Source: Thermosporothrix hazakensis (GTDB lineage Bacteria > Chloroflexota > Ktedonobacteria > Ktedonobacterales > Ktedonobacteraceae). From it: a stretch of 64,000 nucleotides of DNA. Positions 1 to 9,241 of the stretch are shown piece by piece. The notes beneath the pieces are model-generated. The model searched no databases and was not told where the DNA came from. It was given only the letters and a program-made list of their open reading frames with translations. The position numbers and the translations under genes were made by a program. The stretch lies in contig NZ_QKUF01000002.1 of assembly GCF_003253565.1 (NCBI RefSeq), positions 124,001 to 188,000 on the forward strand. Direction: 5' to 3'. Position 1 is the first letter of the stretch; each line of letters starts with the position of its first letter.

Positions 1-1
1 T

Positions 2-958
2 CAGGAGAACATCGCAGCATTTGGTGGTGATCCCGACAATGTGACCGTGTTTGGCGAGTCGGCTGGCGCGATGAGCATTGGCACCCTGCTCGCGATGCCC
101 GCGGCAAGGGGGCTCTTCCATCAGGCCATACTCCAGAGCGGCGCGTCCCATGCTGTTTCCACAAAGGAGCAGGCAGAACAGCAGGCAGGAGACTTCTGGA
201 AGGCGCTCGGCAAGGAGCAGCCTGACCTGAACGCTCTGGCGGAACTCCCGTTTGAAGAGATCATCCAGGCACAGGTGCGCTCCGCCGAGGGCAAAACACA
301 AATGAGCTACCAGCCCGTAATTGATGGCGTCACGCTTCCACAGGCACCCATCGATGCCGTTGCCTCGGGCTCCGCACGGGAAGTATCGCTCCTCATCGGC
401 ACCAACCGCGATGAATGGAAGCTCTTTGAAGCGATGCAGACGATGAAAGTTCCCTTCAATGAGGAGATCTTTGCAAAAGCCTTTGGCCCGGCGGCTCCAG
501 CGGTGCAAGCAGCCTATACAGCAGATCAACGTGGTGAGACCCCGGCTGAGGTCTGGTCCAGCGTGCAAACGGATCGCATTTTCCGCATACCCGCGATCCG
601 TCTGGCAGAGCGACAGATACAGCACTCCCCGGTCTGGATGTATCGCTTTGACTGGGTATCTCCAGTGCTATACGGTCGCCTGGGAGCCTGTCACGGTCTG
701 GAAATACCTTTTGTCTGGAACACCATTGAGAAGGCCGCCGCCTTGACAGGCAACACATCCGACAGCCATGCTCTGGGGAGGCGCATGCGGGCCGCCTGGA
801 TCGCCTTCGCACATACCGGCTCCCCTGAAGCCGAGGACCTGCCTCACTGGCCGCGCTACGATCTCGAACGCCGTGCAACTATGATCTTCAATACCTCATG
901 TGCCGTGATAGACGATCCCGAACCCCACACGCGCGCCCTCTGGGAACGCTTGATGTAG
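2..958 (+). CDS. Carboxylesterase type B, 3' part (cut by window edge)
   Basis: The reading frame is open from base 2, so the gene begins outside the window; about 318 C-terminal residues are present. The nucleophile elbow GESAG is visible near the start of the fragment, followed by the family-typical MSIGTLLAMP and FHQAILQSG segments. The later CHGLEIPFVWN stretch carries the catalytic His of the alpha/beta-hydrolase fold. Such enzymes hydrolyse carboxylic esters, including p-nitrobenzyl and short-chain esters. No signal peptide can be judged because the N-terminus is missing. The GTG at 41 lies inside the catalytic domain and is not a real start. A hairpin terminator follows directly. Confidence 0.9.
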   Translation, partial: QENIAAFGGDPDNVTVFGESAGAMSIGTLLAMPAARGLFHQAILQSGASHAVSTKEQAEQQAGDFWKALGKEQPDLNALAELPFEEIIQAQVRSAEGKTQMSYQPVIDGVTLPQAPIDAVASGSAREVSLLIGTNRDEWKLFEAMQTMKVPFNEEIFAKAFGPAAPAVQAAYTADQRGETPAEVWSSVQTDRIFRIPAIRLAERQIQHSPVWMYRFDWVSPVLYGRLGACHGLEIPFVWNTIEKAAALTGNTSDSHALGRRMRAAWIAFAHTGSPEAEDLPHWPRYDLERRATMIFNTSCAVIDDPEPHTRALWERLM

Positions 959-966
959 CCACACAA

Positions 967-1013
967 CGGAGAGGGAAGGAGAGACACCGCTTTCTCCTGC
1001 CTCTCCGGTTTTT
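967..1013 (+). terminator. Rho-independent terminator after carboxylesterase
   Basis: CGGAGAGG (967-974) pairs perfectly with CCTCTCCG (1000-1007). An inner GGAGA/TCTCC stem adds to it, and GTTTTTC follows. It lies 9 nt after the esterase stop codon. Confidence 0.7.
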
Positions 1014-1120
1014 CCCGCCCTCCCTCGGCTTTACAATGCCATCATCTTCACGTCTATCTCCTTAGAAAGCAGAATCGATCACTATCAATCGTAAAGAGCG
1101 AGGAACAAAGAACCACATAG

Positions 1121-2654
1121 ATGTCTTCCAGGAAGAGAAGAAAGGATCATCTCCATATGCGTGTCATTCGCCTGCTCATTGCGACCGTCCTGCTCTTGGT
1201 CGGCATTGTAGCGCTCTATTTCCTGGGCCTCACGCCCTTCGGTCACGCCATCTGGATGGCGCTTTTCTTTCGCGGTTTCGGCTTCTGGCTGATCGCTGCC
1301 GGGATCGCGGGCCTGTTTCTGATCCCTGCCGCGATTCTCAAGTTCACGCGCGGGTATTCCCCGGGCTTGCGCTTCTTGCTGACACTGGGGGTTGTTGAGT
1401 TGCTCGCCTTCTTTCTCTTTCTCTTTCTCAACAACCAGTTCTATCACAAGTACCTGGCACAGCAATCGTTTGAAACGATCACCAGTCTCCCGAATACCAC
1501 GCAAATACGCTATCTGCCGAAAGAAGTCAGCAAAACCTTCGGCAGCAACCGCTATCAGGACTCCCAGACAGCCCCGGGCGACTTCCACTCGATTCAGATC
1601 GGGGAGAACATCGAGTGGGTCGCGGCACGGGTGCCCAACGGCTTTATCAATAAGCTATCAAACGCAGGGCATCCTGATCGTACAGTCAGATGGCAGCCTG
1701 AAAAGCGTTGATGCGCCGATGACCTTTGGCGAGGGCATGGCCTTCAACCGCAGCATCGAGTGGCAAACCTATTCACGGCGCTTTAACAGCGATATCGACA
1801 CACCCTATTACATACTCACCTCCACTAACGAGGTGCTGACGCTGGTCCCCTCCATCGGCTATCACTTCCAGTTTCCGGCTATGGTTCCTTTTTGGGAAAG
1901 CACCTATGTGATTCATCCCGATGGCACGATTGAGAATCTGAGCCCCGAACGCATCCAGCAAGATCCCCGCTTCCAGGGGCAACGCCTGTTCCCTGAAGGG
2001 CTTGCCCGCGAGATTGGCAACTCCTGGGGTTATCGGGACGGCATCTGGAACGCGCTCTTCATCCACAGGAATCAGGTAGAGCCCGTTTCCTTTGAGCATG
2101 ACGAAAATCAGATGCCCTATCTGCTTCCCGCCACGGACAGCCCCATCTGGGCGATTGCTTGCAGCCCGGTCAGCCAGGCACACGGCATTAACACCCTGCT
2201 CCTCTGGAACGCGCACAGTGGCAAAATGCAGGTCTACACTGTGCCGAAGACAGCGAGTCTGCTTGGCCCGAACAAGGCAATGGAATATGTACGAGCTGCT
2301 TATCCGCTCTATAACTGGACAAAAGACGAAACGGGCTCCGTGGTGACGCTGGAACCACGCCCGGTGATTCGCGATAGCAAACTGTACTGGATGGTCTCTG
2401 TCACCAACACCAACTATGCAGGCGTCTCGCTACAAACGCTGGTCAACGCCGAGGATGGCAGCGTCCGAGCCTTCCATAGTCCAGACGAGATACAGGCGTT
2501 TCTGCATGGGACGTACGAGGGAGAAAAGCCGCCCACCTCTGCCGATACGCAATCACAGCAGCAAACAGATATCTCAAAAATGAGTGATGATCAACTGTTC
2601 AAGTTGATTGATAATGCGCTTAACGAGCTCAAGAAACGCCGCGAAAAGAAATGA
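1121..2654 (+). pseudogene. Membrane-anchored protein of unknown function, interrupted by one frameshift
   Basis: Two overlapping frames clearly belong to one protein. The first (1121 or the in-frame ATG at 1157) gives three hydrophobic segments within about 120 residues, followed by a soluble region ending in WVAARVPNGFINKLS. The second continues from about 1663 with TQGILIVQSDGSLKSVDAPM and runs to 2654. Removing one A from the AAA at 1660-1662 joins them into about 510 residues with no other break. The C-terminal tail is Gln- and Lys-rich and may be a coiled coil. I do not recognise the family. The break may be a real mutation or a homopolymer sequencing error; I see no slippery site or stimulatory structure that would argue for programmed frameshifting. 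Confidence 0.65.
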
Positions 2655-2880
2655 GGCAGATCCAAATATTGGTGTCTCTCCTGTTCCTCCCCTGCCGTGT
2701 GGCACGCCATTCCCACGCCTGCACACAGCCACGAACAGGACCAGAAAGAAACGGAGCAGCACCGTCAATCGTACTACAGATATGGATAAGCTCGGTGAGC
2801 TATGGTTCACTTTGCTTTTCTCAGCAGAAATGATAACCTGGTAGAAATACCGACATGGGAAGTCAGGAACACTCAAATTC

Positions 2881-5385
2881 ATGACAACAACTTCAAGCAA
2901 TTCATCATCTTCTCAAAAAGCACGGAAACTCAAAAAGCACCCTTCACAGACCTATATCGAGGAGAGTCAAAATATCATACTGTTGCTGAATCGCCAGGGC
3001 CACATTACGTATGCCAGCCCGGCACTCACGCAACTGATGGGCTATGTTCCTGAAGAGCTGCTCGGACGCGCACTTGATTCTCTCGCTCCCCGGGACGAAG
3101 CCCGTATTCTCCGCATCATCCTGAAAGAGGTACAGCCTTCCCCTGGCAGAACCCTGAAAGCCGAGGTAGTGCTTCGTTGTAAGGACAATACCACGCGCCG
3201 CTTTGAGGGAAGTTTGACGAATCTGCTTGAGGTGCCGGGAATCGAAGCCCTTCTCTATACCCTGAGTCCCGTGCGGGAAGGGCGCCTTGCTCCCTCCACT
3301 GGCTGGCATAACATGGGAGCAACAGATCACTTTGTTCAGTTTTATGAGCATGATGACTTTCTTCTGCACTCATTGAGCGGCTATGTGGCAGCCGGGCTCG
3401 CCGCCAATGAAGGCTGTATTGTGATTGCCAGCGCCGAGCATCTTCGCAAGCTGAACGAACTCCTGCAAACGCAGGGATGGGATATTGACGCCGCCAGCAA
3501 AGAGGGAACGTATGTGACCGCTGAGGCTACCGAGGCGCTGTCCTGGTTTGTCAAAGGGGAAAAGCTGGATGAAAAGCGCTTCTCCCGCATCTTTGGCGGC
3601 CTGATTGAAAAAACTGCTATCAATCGACCACATGTGCGCGTCTATGGCGAGATGGTCGCACTCCTGTGGGCGGAGGGCAAGCAGACCACTGCGATTCAGC
3701 TAGAAGACTGCTGGAACAACTTACAGCACTCAATCTGCCCGTTCTCGCTCTTCTGTGCGTATCCTATACGCAGCTTTCAGGGAGATATGCATAGCCCTTC
3801 ATTTGAAACCATCTGCCATCAGCACTCGCAGGTAATCCCCGAGGAAAGCTATACCTCGCTCCAGAGTCCAGACGAGCGACTTCGCGCCATCACGCACTTG
3901 CAGCAACAGGCGCTTTCCCTGTGGGGCGAGATTGCCGAACGCAAGCAAGCAGAAGAAAAGCTTCGCATCTCAGAGGTGCGCTATCGTCGCCTGTTTGAGG
4001 CTTCAAAAGATGGTATCCTGATTCTTCATCCGCGTTCGGGCTCAATTACCGACGCCAACCCGGCTATCGCCCAACTGCTTGGTCGCTCACAGGAGGAGCT
4101 GATAGGACAGGATATACGGCAGGTGCTCCTCTCTCGTGAAAGCACAAAAGCTGAAACATTTCTGGAAGAACTGCAACAGAAGCGCTTTCTCCATTATGAT
4201 TCGCTCTTCCTGCCCCATCCGGATGGCACGCCTCAGTATCTGGAGTGCGTGTGCAACCTCTATAAGGTCGATGAGCACGAGCTCATCCAGTGCAATATAC
4301 GTGATATCACCGAACGGAAGCAGGCTGAAAAGGCGCTCCGTAAGGCGGAAGCGCGTCTACGCTTTCTTGCAGAGTCGATGCCGCAAAAGGTCTTTATTGC
4401 CAGGCCTGACGGCTCCATTGATTACGTCAACCCCCAGTGGTATGACTTTACTGGCCTCCCGGCTGAAGAACTTCTGGGATGGAGCTGGCTGCAATGCCTG
4501 CATCCCGATGATAAGGAAGCGACACTTCAGAGCTGGCTCCATTCCCTCAAGAGTGGAGAGCCGCTTGAAATCGAACATCGCTTCCGGCGCGCCAATGGAG
4601 TCTACTGCTGGCATATCAGCCGAGCCATTCCCATACGCGATGACACGGGCCAGATCACTACATGGATCGGCTCGACAACGGATATTGATGAGCAAAAGCA
4701 GCTTGAAGAGCGTAAGAATGCCTTTATCAGTATGGCAAGTCACGAGCTCAAGACCCCGGTGACGAGCCTCAAGGGCTTCACGCAAATCCTACAGCGTCGT
4801 CTGGGCAAAAATGCCGATAGCCAGACTCTGATGTTCCTCAACAGAATGGATTCGCAGCTCAAGAAGCTCACAGCCCTCATTACTGATCTGCTGGACATCT
4901 CGAAAATCGAAATTGGCAAGCTCTCGTTCCATAAAGAACCGCTCGACCTCGACACGCTGGTTCAGGAAACCGTGCAGAACGTTCAGGAGATCAGCAGCAC
5001 ACATCACATTCAGTTACAGGGCAGCACAAACGCCCGCATCTATGGCGACAGGGATCGATTGGAGCAGGTCCTTATCAATCTGCTGACCAATGCCATGAAA
5101 TATTCTCCCCATGCCGATACAGTCATTATACGACTGGATCGACAGGACAATAAGGCACGCATTGCCGTACAGGATTTTGGTATTGGCATTGCGCCAGAGC
5201 ATCACCACAATATCTTTGACCGCTTCTATCGCGTCATTGATTCGGAGGAACAAACCTATCCAGGCCTCGGTATCGGCCTCTATATTACTCGCACCATTAT
5301 TGAGCGGCATGAAGGCCAGCTCTGGCTGGAAAGCCAAAAAGACAAAGGGAGCACATTCTATGTCACCTTGCCACTCTATGACTAA
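2881..5385 (+). CDS. MEDS/PAS-domain sensor histidine kinase
   Basis: This 834-residue soluble hybrid sensor has no membrane segment. A PAS domain occupies about residues 25-95. A MEDS (DcmR-like) sensory domain starts at FVQFYEHDDFL near 152 and runs to about 320. Two more PAS domains lie at about 370-485 and 490-605. A HisKA domain with the phospho-accepting His621 in ASHELKTP follows, then a HATPase domain (about 722-834) with NLLTNAMKYS and DFGIGI nucleotide-binding boxes. The protein should autophosphorylate and pass phosphate to the response regulator encoded 39 nt downstream. MEDS domains are found in regulators sensing small organic compounds such as dichloromethane; the ligand here is unknown. 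Confidence 0.92.
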   Translation: MTTTSSNSSSSQKARKLKKHPSQTYIEESQNIILLLNRQGHITYASPALTQLMGYVPEELLGRALDSLAPRDEARILRIILKEVQPSPGRTLKAEVVLRCKDNTTRRFEGSLTNLLEVPGIEALLYTLSPVREGRLAPSTGWHNMGATDHFVQFYEHDDFLLHSLSGYVAAGLAANEGCIVIASAEHLRKLNELLQTQGWDIDAASKEGTYVTAEATEALSWFVKGEKLDEKRFSRIFGGLIEKTAINRPHVRVYGEMVALLWAEGKQTTAIQLEDCWNNLQHSICPFSLFCAYPIRSFQGDMHSPSFETICHQHSQVIPEESYTSLQSPDERLRAITHLQQQALSLWGEIAERKQAEEKLRISEVRYRRLFEASKDGILILHPRSGSITDANPAIAQLLGRSQEELIGQDIRQVLLSRESTKAETFLEELQQKRFLHYDSLFLPHPDGTPQYLECVCNLYKVDEHELIQCNIRDITERKQAEKALRKAEARLRFLAESMPQKVFIARPDGSIDYVNPQWYDFTGLPAEELLGWSWLQCLHPDDKEATLQSWLHSLKSGEPLEIEHRFRRANGVYCWHISRAIPIRDDTGQITTWIGSTTDIDEQKQLEERKNAFISMASHELKTPVTSLKGFTQILQRRLGKNADSQTLMFLNRMDSQLKKLTALITDLLDISKIEIGKLSFHKEPLDLDTLVQETVQNVQEISSTHHIQLQGSTNARIYGDRDRLEQVLINLLTNAMKYSPHADTVIIRLDRQDNKARIAVQDFGIGIAPEHHHNIFDRFYRVIDSEEQTYPGLGIGLYITRTIIERHEGQLWLESQKDKGSTFYVTLPLYD

Positions 5386-5424
5386 TCCCCACCCTTCAGA
5401 CTTTGTGAAAGGAGATGGGAGACA

Positions 5425-5802
5425 ATGACATCTACCGGTAAAAAGGTACTGATCGTTGACGATGACCCCGATATCACGCTTGCACTTGCAGCAATGCTGG
5501 AAGATGAGGGGTATGATGTCACAACCATCGACAGAGGTGAATATCTGGAGCAGCTTCCAGAACAGAATATGCCCGATGTCATTCTGCTGGACATGCTGCT
5601 TTCGGGCGTGGATGGTCGCGAGATTGCCAGACGCCTGAAACAGCAACCTGCCACGCGTCATATTCCCATCTTGATGCTCTCAGCGCATCCCAATGCGGCT
5701 CAAGAGGCGGAAAAGGCCGGAGCAGATGACTTTCTGGCCAAGCCCTTTGAGCTTGATGAGCTGCTCAACAAAGTCGCGCTACACCTGCATTCATCCGCCT
5801 GA
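5425..5802 (+). CDS. Single-domain response regulator
   Basis: The 125 residues form one receiver domain and nothing else. The acidic pocket (D12, D13, D14), the phosphoacceptor D56 (VILLDMLLSG), S86 and K106 (LAKPF) are all in place. There is no output domain, so it probably acts by protein contact or in a phosphorelay, like CheY or Spo0F. It has a strong AAAGGAG-type site upstream and follows the kinase gene by 39 nt in the same direction, which supports a cognate pair. A hybrid-type regulator elsewhere in the genome may be the final acceptor. Confidence 0.93.
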   Translation: MTSTGKKVLIVDDDPDITLALAAMLEDEGYDVTTIDRGEYLEQLPEQNMPDVILLDMLLSGVDGREIARRLKQQPATRHIPILMLSAHPNAAQEAEKAGADDFLAKPFELDELLNKVALHLHSSA

Positions 5803-5867
5803 ATATGCTCTTCTATACTCTTTCTTCTCGCTATGCAAACAGAAACGCTTTATGGCGCTCTCATCCG

Positions 5868-6305
5868 TCATAGCTCCGATGCCTCATGCGCTCGTTGTTG
5901 CACGAGTGCTGCCGTCTGCTCCTGAAGGGGGAGCCGGGAGCGCCGATCATATTCCTCACGGGCCCGCTCCACCTCCTCAATGTGCTCCTCCGACCAGTCG
6001 CGAAACGCCCAGATCGGTTCAATGATGGTCTCCCCCAATGGAGTCAGCGAATACTCGACCATTGGCGGTATCACCGGATAGACCACGCGTTTGATCAACC
6101 CGTTGCGCTCCAGATCACGCAGGGTTTGCGTCAGCATCTTCTTTGAGATCCCTTCAATGATAGTCTGAAGCTCGCTGAAGCGTAGCGTTCCTTTATGCAG
6201 CGCACCCAGGACAAGCAACGTCCACTGATTGGAGAGCAGGGACAGGCCGCGTCGCGTGGGACAGAGTACGTCTATTGTTGGTTTTGAATCGTTGAAGGTA
6301 ACCAT
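5868..6305 (-). CDS. HxlR-family transcriptional regulator
   Basis: The 145-residue protein is a winged-helix HxlR regulator. The core runs from LLSNQWTLLVLGALHKGTLRF through the recognition-helix region FSELQTIIEGISKKMLTQTLRDLE to the wing at about residue 85 (PMVEYSLTPLGETI). Family members often sense quinones, aldehydes or reactive electrophiles and control an adjacent oxidoreductase, which fits the divergent quinone reductase. A -10-like TATAGT lies only 6 nt before the ATG and there is no Shine-Dalgarno sequence, so the mRNA may be leaderless. The inverted repeat GTGACTATATCAC overlaps that promoter and may mediate autoregulation. Confidence 0.9.
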   Translation of the reverse strand: MVTFNDSKPTIDVLCPTRRGLSLLSNQWTLLVLGALHKGTLRFSELQTIIEGISKKMLTQTLRDLERNGLIKRVVYPVIPPMVEYSLTPLGETIIEPIWAFRDWSEEHIEEVERAREEYDRRSRLPLQEQTAALVQQRAHEASEL

Positions 6306-6308
6306 GAG

Positions 6309-6364
6309 GTGACTATATCACTTTTTGGTTCCTTCTTACAAGAGCTGCGTCCATCACGTATAAT
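6309..6364. promoter_or_regulatory. Overlapping divergent promoters and HxlR operator candidate
   Basis: On the + strand TTACAA (6336-6341), a 17-nt spacer and TATAAT (6359-6364) face the oxidoreductase. On the - strand TTGTAA (the same six bases), an 18-nt spacer and TATAGT (6312-6317) face hxlR. Both promoters therefore share their -35 hexamer. The inverted repeat GTGA-N5-TCAC at 6309-6321 covers the hxlR -10 element. Confidence 0.55.
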
Positions 6365-6542
6365 CAAGACACATTCAAAAAAACAACGAACTTGAGAAGC
6401 GTGGCAAGATCAAGAGGGAAAGACGACAATATTGCAGCGAATGCACTTTCTGACGTACGTCCGGTCGGCCTGTTGATAGGTTTTACCTGGGCAAAGGCAG
6501 AATCCCTCAAAGTTCTTACCCGGGAGAAAGGAAAGCAACTTA

Positions 6543-7541
6543 ATGAAAGCAATCGCAATCAATGCATTTGGTGGTCCAGAGGTATTGCAGCTTCAGGAGA
6601 TGCCCAAGCCAGTTCCCGGCCCGGGAGAAGTTGCTATTCGCGTCGCGTATGCCGGGGTCAACTTCGCCGAGTCGATGCTGCGCCGGGGAGGCCACCATAC
6701 CGTTCACCTCCCCACCATTCCCGGGCTTGAGGTCTCGGGACACATCGCGGCACTTGGGAAGGGCGTCGAGGGGCTACGCGTCGGACAGCCGGTTGCCGCT
6801 TTCACACGAGAAGGAGGCTACGCGGAAGTTGCCATTGCACAGGCCGCTCTGACCTTTCCTCTCGACACCCTGAGCAAGTCCATTGATCTGGCAACCGCCG
6901 CCGGATTTCCAACGATCGTCCCAACGGCACATGATCTGCTCGTCCGCGTTGCACGACTGCAACAGGGTGAATCGGTGCTGATTCATGCGGCTGCCGGCGG
7001 CGTTGGCACGCTGGCCGGTCAGATAGCACGGTTGTTGGGCGCAGGCCGGGTCATCGGGACCGTCAGTACGCAGGAGAAGGCACGCTATGCGGCACAGTTT
7101 GGCTATGATACTGTGCTTCTGCGCGACAACTTTGTCCAGCAGGTCCAGGAGCTAACGCAGGGGCGTGGTGTAGATATCGTGCTCGACTCCATTGGAGAGC
7201 CTGTTCGTAGCCAGAGCCTCGCAGTTCTTGCACCGCTAGGACGGCTCGTCATCTTTGGCGGAGCCAACGAAGATGTCAAGAAAGCGCTCGACCTTCCGAA
7301 GATGCCAGGCAACATGCTTGCCGAGAACAAGGCTATCATGGGCTATAGCATCGGTATATTGGGCTCCAGTGCGCCCGCGCTCCTTCAGGAGACTGCCGCG
7401 CGCACCCTTGAGTGGCTTGCACAGGAGCGCATTCGGATCGACATTACCGAGATCCTGCCGCTGAAAGAAGTCGCAACAGCTCATGCTCGGCTGGAATCGA
7501 GAGCGTCAACCGGGAAATATATTCTCCGGGTCAACGGCTGA
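6543..7541 (+). CDS. NADPH:quinone oxidoreductase (zinc-independent MDR family)
   Basis: The 332-residue medium-chain dehydrogenase/reductase has the GroES-like N-terminal half (PGPGEVAIRVAYAGVNFAESMLRRG). The NADPH-binding Rossmann half contains AAAGGVGTLAGQIARLLGA. It lacks the Cys/His zinc ligands of alcohol dehydrogenases, as expected for quinone reductases of the Qor type. It should reduce quinones or enones with NADPH in the cytoplasm. It is divergent from hxlR, a common arrangement for electrophile-responsive detoxification. The 5' untranslated region from the predicted promoter is about 170 nt. Confidence 0.9.
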   Translation: MKAIAINAFGGPEVLQLQEMPKPVPGPGEVAIRVAYAGVNFAESMLRRGGHHTVHLPTIPGLEVSGHIAALGKGVEGLRVGQPVAAFTREGGYAEVAIAQAALTFPLDTLSKSIDLATAAGFPTIVPTAHDLLVRVARLQQGESVLIHAAAGGVGTLAGQIARLLGAGRVIGTVSTQEKARYAAQFGYDTVLLRDNFVQQVQELTQGRGVDIVLDSIGEPVRSQSLAVLAPLGRLVIFGGANEDVKKALDLPKMPGNMLAENKAIMGYSIGILGSSAPALLQETAARTLEWLAQERIRIDITEILPLKEVATAHARLESRASTGKYILRVNG

Positions 7542-7552
7542 GTATGAAGAAA

Positions 7553-7587
7553 GGGAAGGGGCAGTACCGCAATACTGCCCTCTTCCC
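7553..7587 (+). terminator. Strong hairpin after oxidoreductase
   Basis: GGGAAG plus GGGCAGTA pair with TACTGCCC plus CTTCCC, with one bulged T and a six-base loop. The hairpin starts 12 nt after the stop codon. It lacks a good T-run. Confidence 0.55.
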
Positions 7588-7669
7588 ATGCTGGTATTTG
7601 CGTTGTTGTTGTGGGATCTATCACAGGAAGTTCTATGTCTCTTATCTCTATTATACCTGCATGGCAATA

Positions 7670-8440
7670 TCACTGTTCCTGCTGCACATACACACTGCGT
7701 ATCTCGTCATAGGAGCTATCCGTTACGGGCGCGAAACAGTGCAGACAGCTCTCCTGCAAGATCCGGGCATGCTCCCTCTCGGTATGCATACTCAGCAGTG
7801 CCTCGCGTAATGCCTCCTTGAGTCCGCGATCCAGGCGGGAAGCCGCGATCACCGGCGGGCTTGTTGCCGGACCAATCGAGGCAATAATACGTATCTGTTG
7901 ACTGAGCTCAGGTCGTGCGACCAACAACAGGTCAAGCACATGCGAATCAAGCGCCGTGGCGTCGGCCATGCCATCGAGCACCATCTGTAGTGAGCGCTCA
8001 TGCGACCCCGAAGCCAGACAGCGCCCAAAATACGCGCAGGTTTCGCCTTGCAAGGAAAGCGCCCGGGCAACCGCTACATAGCCGGAATAGGACACCTGCT
8101 CGTTATACACCCAGGTCGCGCCACGTAAATCGGCAAAACGGGTAAAGCGGCTATCCTGCCGCACCACCACATCCGAGAAGTACACCGGACGCGCACAATA
8201 GCGCATGGCAACCGCGACCGGTGCCGCCAATAACTCAACCGACTCGGGCTGACAGGCCGTGAGCCGCACATAATCCAGTCCGCAGACAAAGCCGAGGTCA
8301 GCGGCTCCTGCGGCAAACGCATCAAATGATGTGCCAACCTCAAGCTCGATGGGCTGCCCTACTCGTCGGGCCAGATACGCCACTATCGCCTGATAGGTTG
8401 GAAAGAAGACCGGGGCAAGAAAGGTTACACAGCGAAGCAT
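7670..8440 (-). CDS. PhnD/SsuA-like periplasmic-binding-fold protein without signal peptide
   Basis: The 256-residue product resembles phosphate/phosphonate-type (PhnD, PF12974-like) solute-binding proteins. It shows FFPTYQAIVAYLARRVGQPIE, then GAADLGFVCG, FADLRGATWVYNEQVSYSGY and DGMADATALDSHVLD. Family members normally start with a signal or lipoprotein peptide, but this one begins almost directly with the fold (MLRCVTFLAPVFFP), so it may be cytoplasmic. I prefer the second ATG of a doublet (8440) because AAAGGAG is one base from the first. It lies 22 nt after an unrecognised gene and shares its long leader. No permease or ATPase gene is adjacent. Confidence 0.7.
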   Translation of the reverse strand: MLRCVTFLAPVFFPTYQAIVAYLARRVGQPIELEVGTSFDAFAAGAADLGFVCGLDYVRLTACQPESVELLAAPVAVAMRYCARPVYFSDVVVRQDSRFTRFADLRGATWVYNEQVSYSGYVAVARALSLQGETCAYFGRCLASGSHERSLQMVLDGMADATALDSHVLDLLLVARPELSQQIRIIASIGPATSPPVIAASRLDRGLKEALREALLSMHTEREHARILQESCLHCFAPVTDSSYDEIRSVYVQQEQ

Positions 8441-8462
8441 CATACTCCTTTCGCTTACACAC

Positions 8463-9155
8463 TCAAAGCTCGACAACAACATGCTCAGGGCGCGGATAGG
8501 AATACTCGTAGATTCTGGCCTGCGCGTTCATATATGTATACGTTCTGGTCAGCGAACCGGAGCGCATTGCTGCCTCCCGACCCTCATCCCCGAAGAGATA
8601 GAACTTCGTCGACACGATGACCAGTTGACCGGGTGTAAAGCCTTCGAGCAATATTCCCCGATGCAAGCGAATCCACTCGTAGTACTGTGGGGCAAGCTGG
8701 TGCGCGGCCAGCATATGCATCTGATGCTGCGTGACCGTCTCTTTTGCTTCTTGCTTCCGAAACACTACCAGATTGCACCAGTTGCCATCATGCAGTTCAA
8801 CGGAAGAATAGCTCAAGATATCCGGAGCCTTTGCCAGTTCCATAATGAGGGTTTTATCCACCTCCGTCAGCGCTTCCACAACCGCCGCCTCCGGGTCCAG
8901 GCGCTTCTTGCCCAGAAAGCCAACAAAAAAGAGCGGGCCCCGCTCAAACGTATCCCTGTTCTGGTACAGTACGATACGATGCGCATAGCTATACTCATCA
9001 CGTGTCTGCGCCAGAAAGGGCAGCGCCCCGGGAGCAAGCGGCCAGCGCAATGCCTCCTGTACATGGGCCGCCAGATGACGCAACATCACCAGATCAAAGG
9101 TGCTGGCATAGACGTCAGCCAGGGTAAAATGCTGTAATTCAGGATAGAGAATCAT
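8463..9155 (-). CDS. Protein of unknown function (230 residues)
   Basis: I do not recognise this family. The start at 9155 is chosen for its AAGGAGAG site; the frame extends further upstream but into the non-coding leader. The protein is soluble with a mixed alpha/beta pattern, no signal peptide and no metal-binding cluster. Features that stand out are AHRIVLYQNRDTFERGPLFFVGFLGKKR, the SSVELHDGNWCNLVVFRKQE strand pair, and a Tyr-rich C-terminus (TRTYTYMNAQARIYEYSYPRPEHVVVEL). It is the first gene of an operon with a PhnD-like protein and lies behind a perfect-consensus promoter with a putative cysteine leader peptide. A link to sulfur or metal status is possible but inferred only from that leader. 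Confidence 0.7.
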   Translation of the reverse strand: MILYPELQHFTLADVYASTFDLVMLRHLAAHVQEALRWPLAPGALPFLAQTRDEYSYAHRIVLYQNRDTFERGPLFFVGFLGKKRLDPEAAVVEALTEVDKTLIMELAKAPDILSYSSVELHDGNWCNLVVFRKQEAKETVTQHQMHMLAAHQLAPQYYEWIRLHRGILLEGFTPGQLVIVSTKFYLFGDEGREAAMRSGSLTRTYTYMNAQARIYEYSYPRPEHVVVEL

Positions 9156-9241
9156 ACTATACTCTCCTTCACAAGAGGATAGGGTAATACAAACACAAAA
9201 AGAGTCAAAGAGAAAAACGGGTGGAGAAAAAAAAGCAGGAG

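Noticed and set aside
1650-1670. Programmed +1 frameshift in the membrane-protein gene.
   Set aside because: There is only an AAA run, with no slippery heptamer, rare codon or downstream structure; a one-base error or mutation is simpler.
5886-6146. Long reading frames opposite to real genes, for example on the strand complementary to hxlR, nadE and the binding proteins.
   Set aside because: They lack ribosome sites and family similarity and follow from the GC-biased third codon positions of the true genes.
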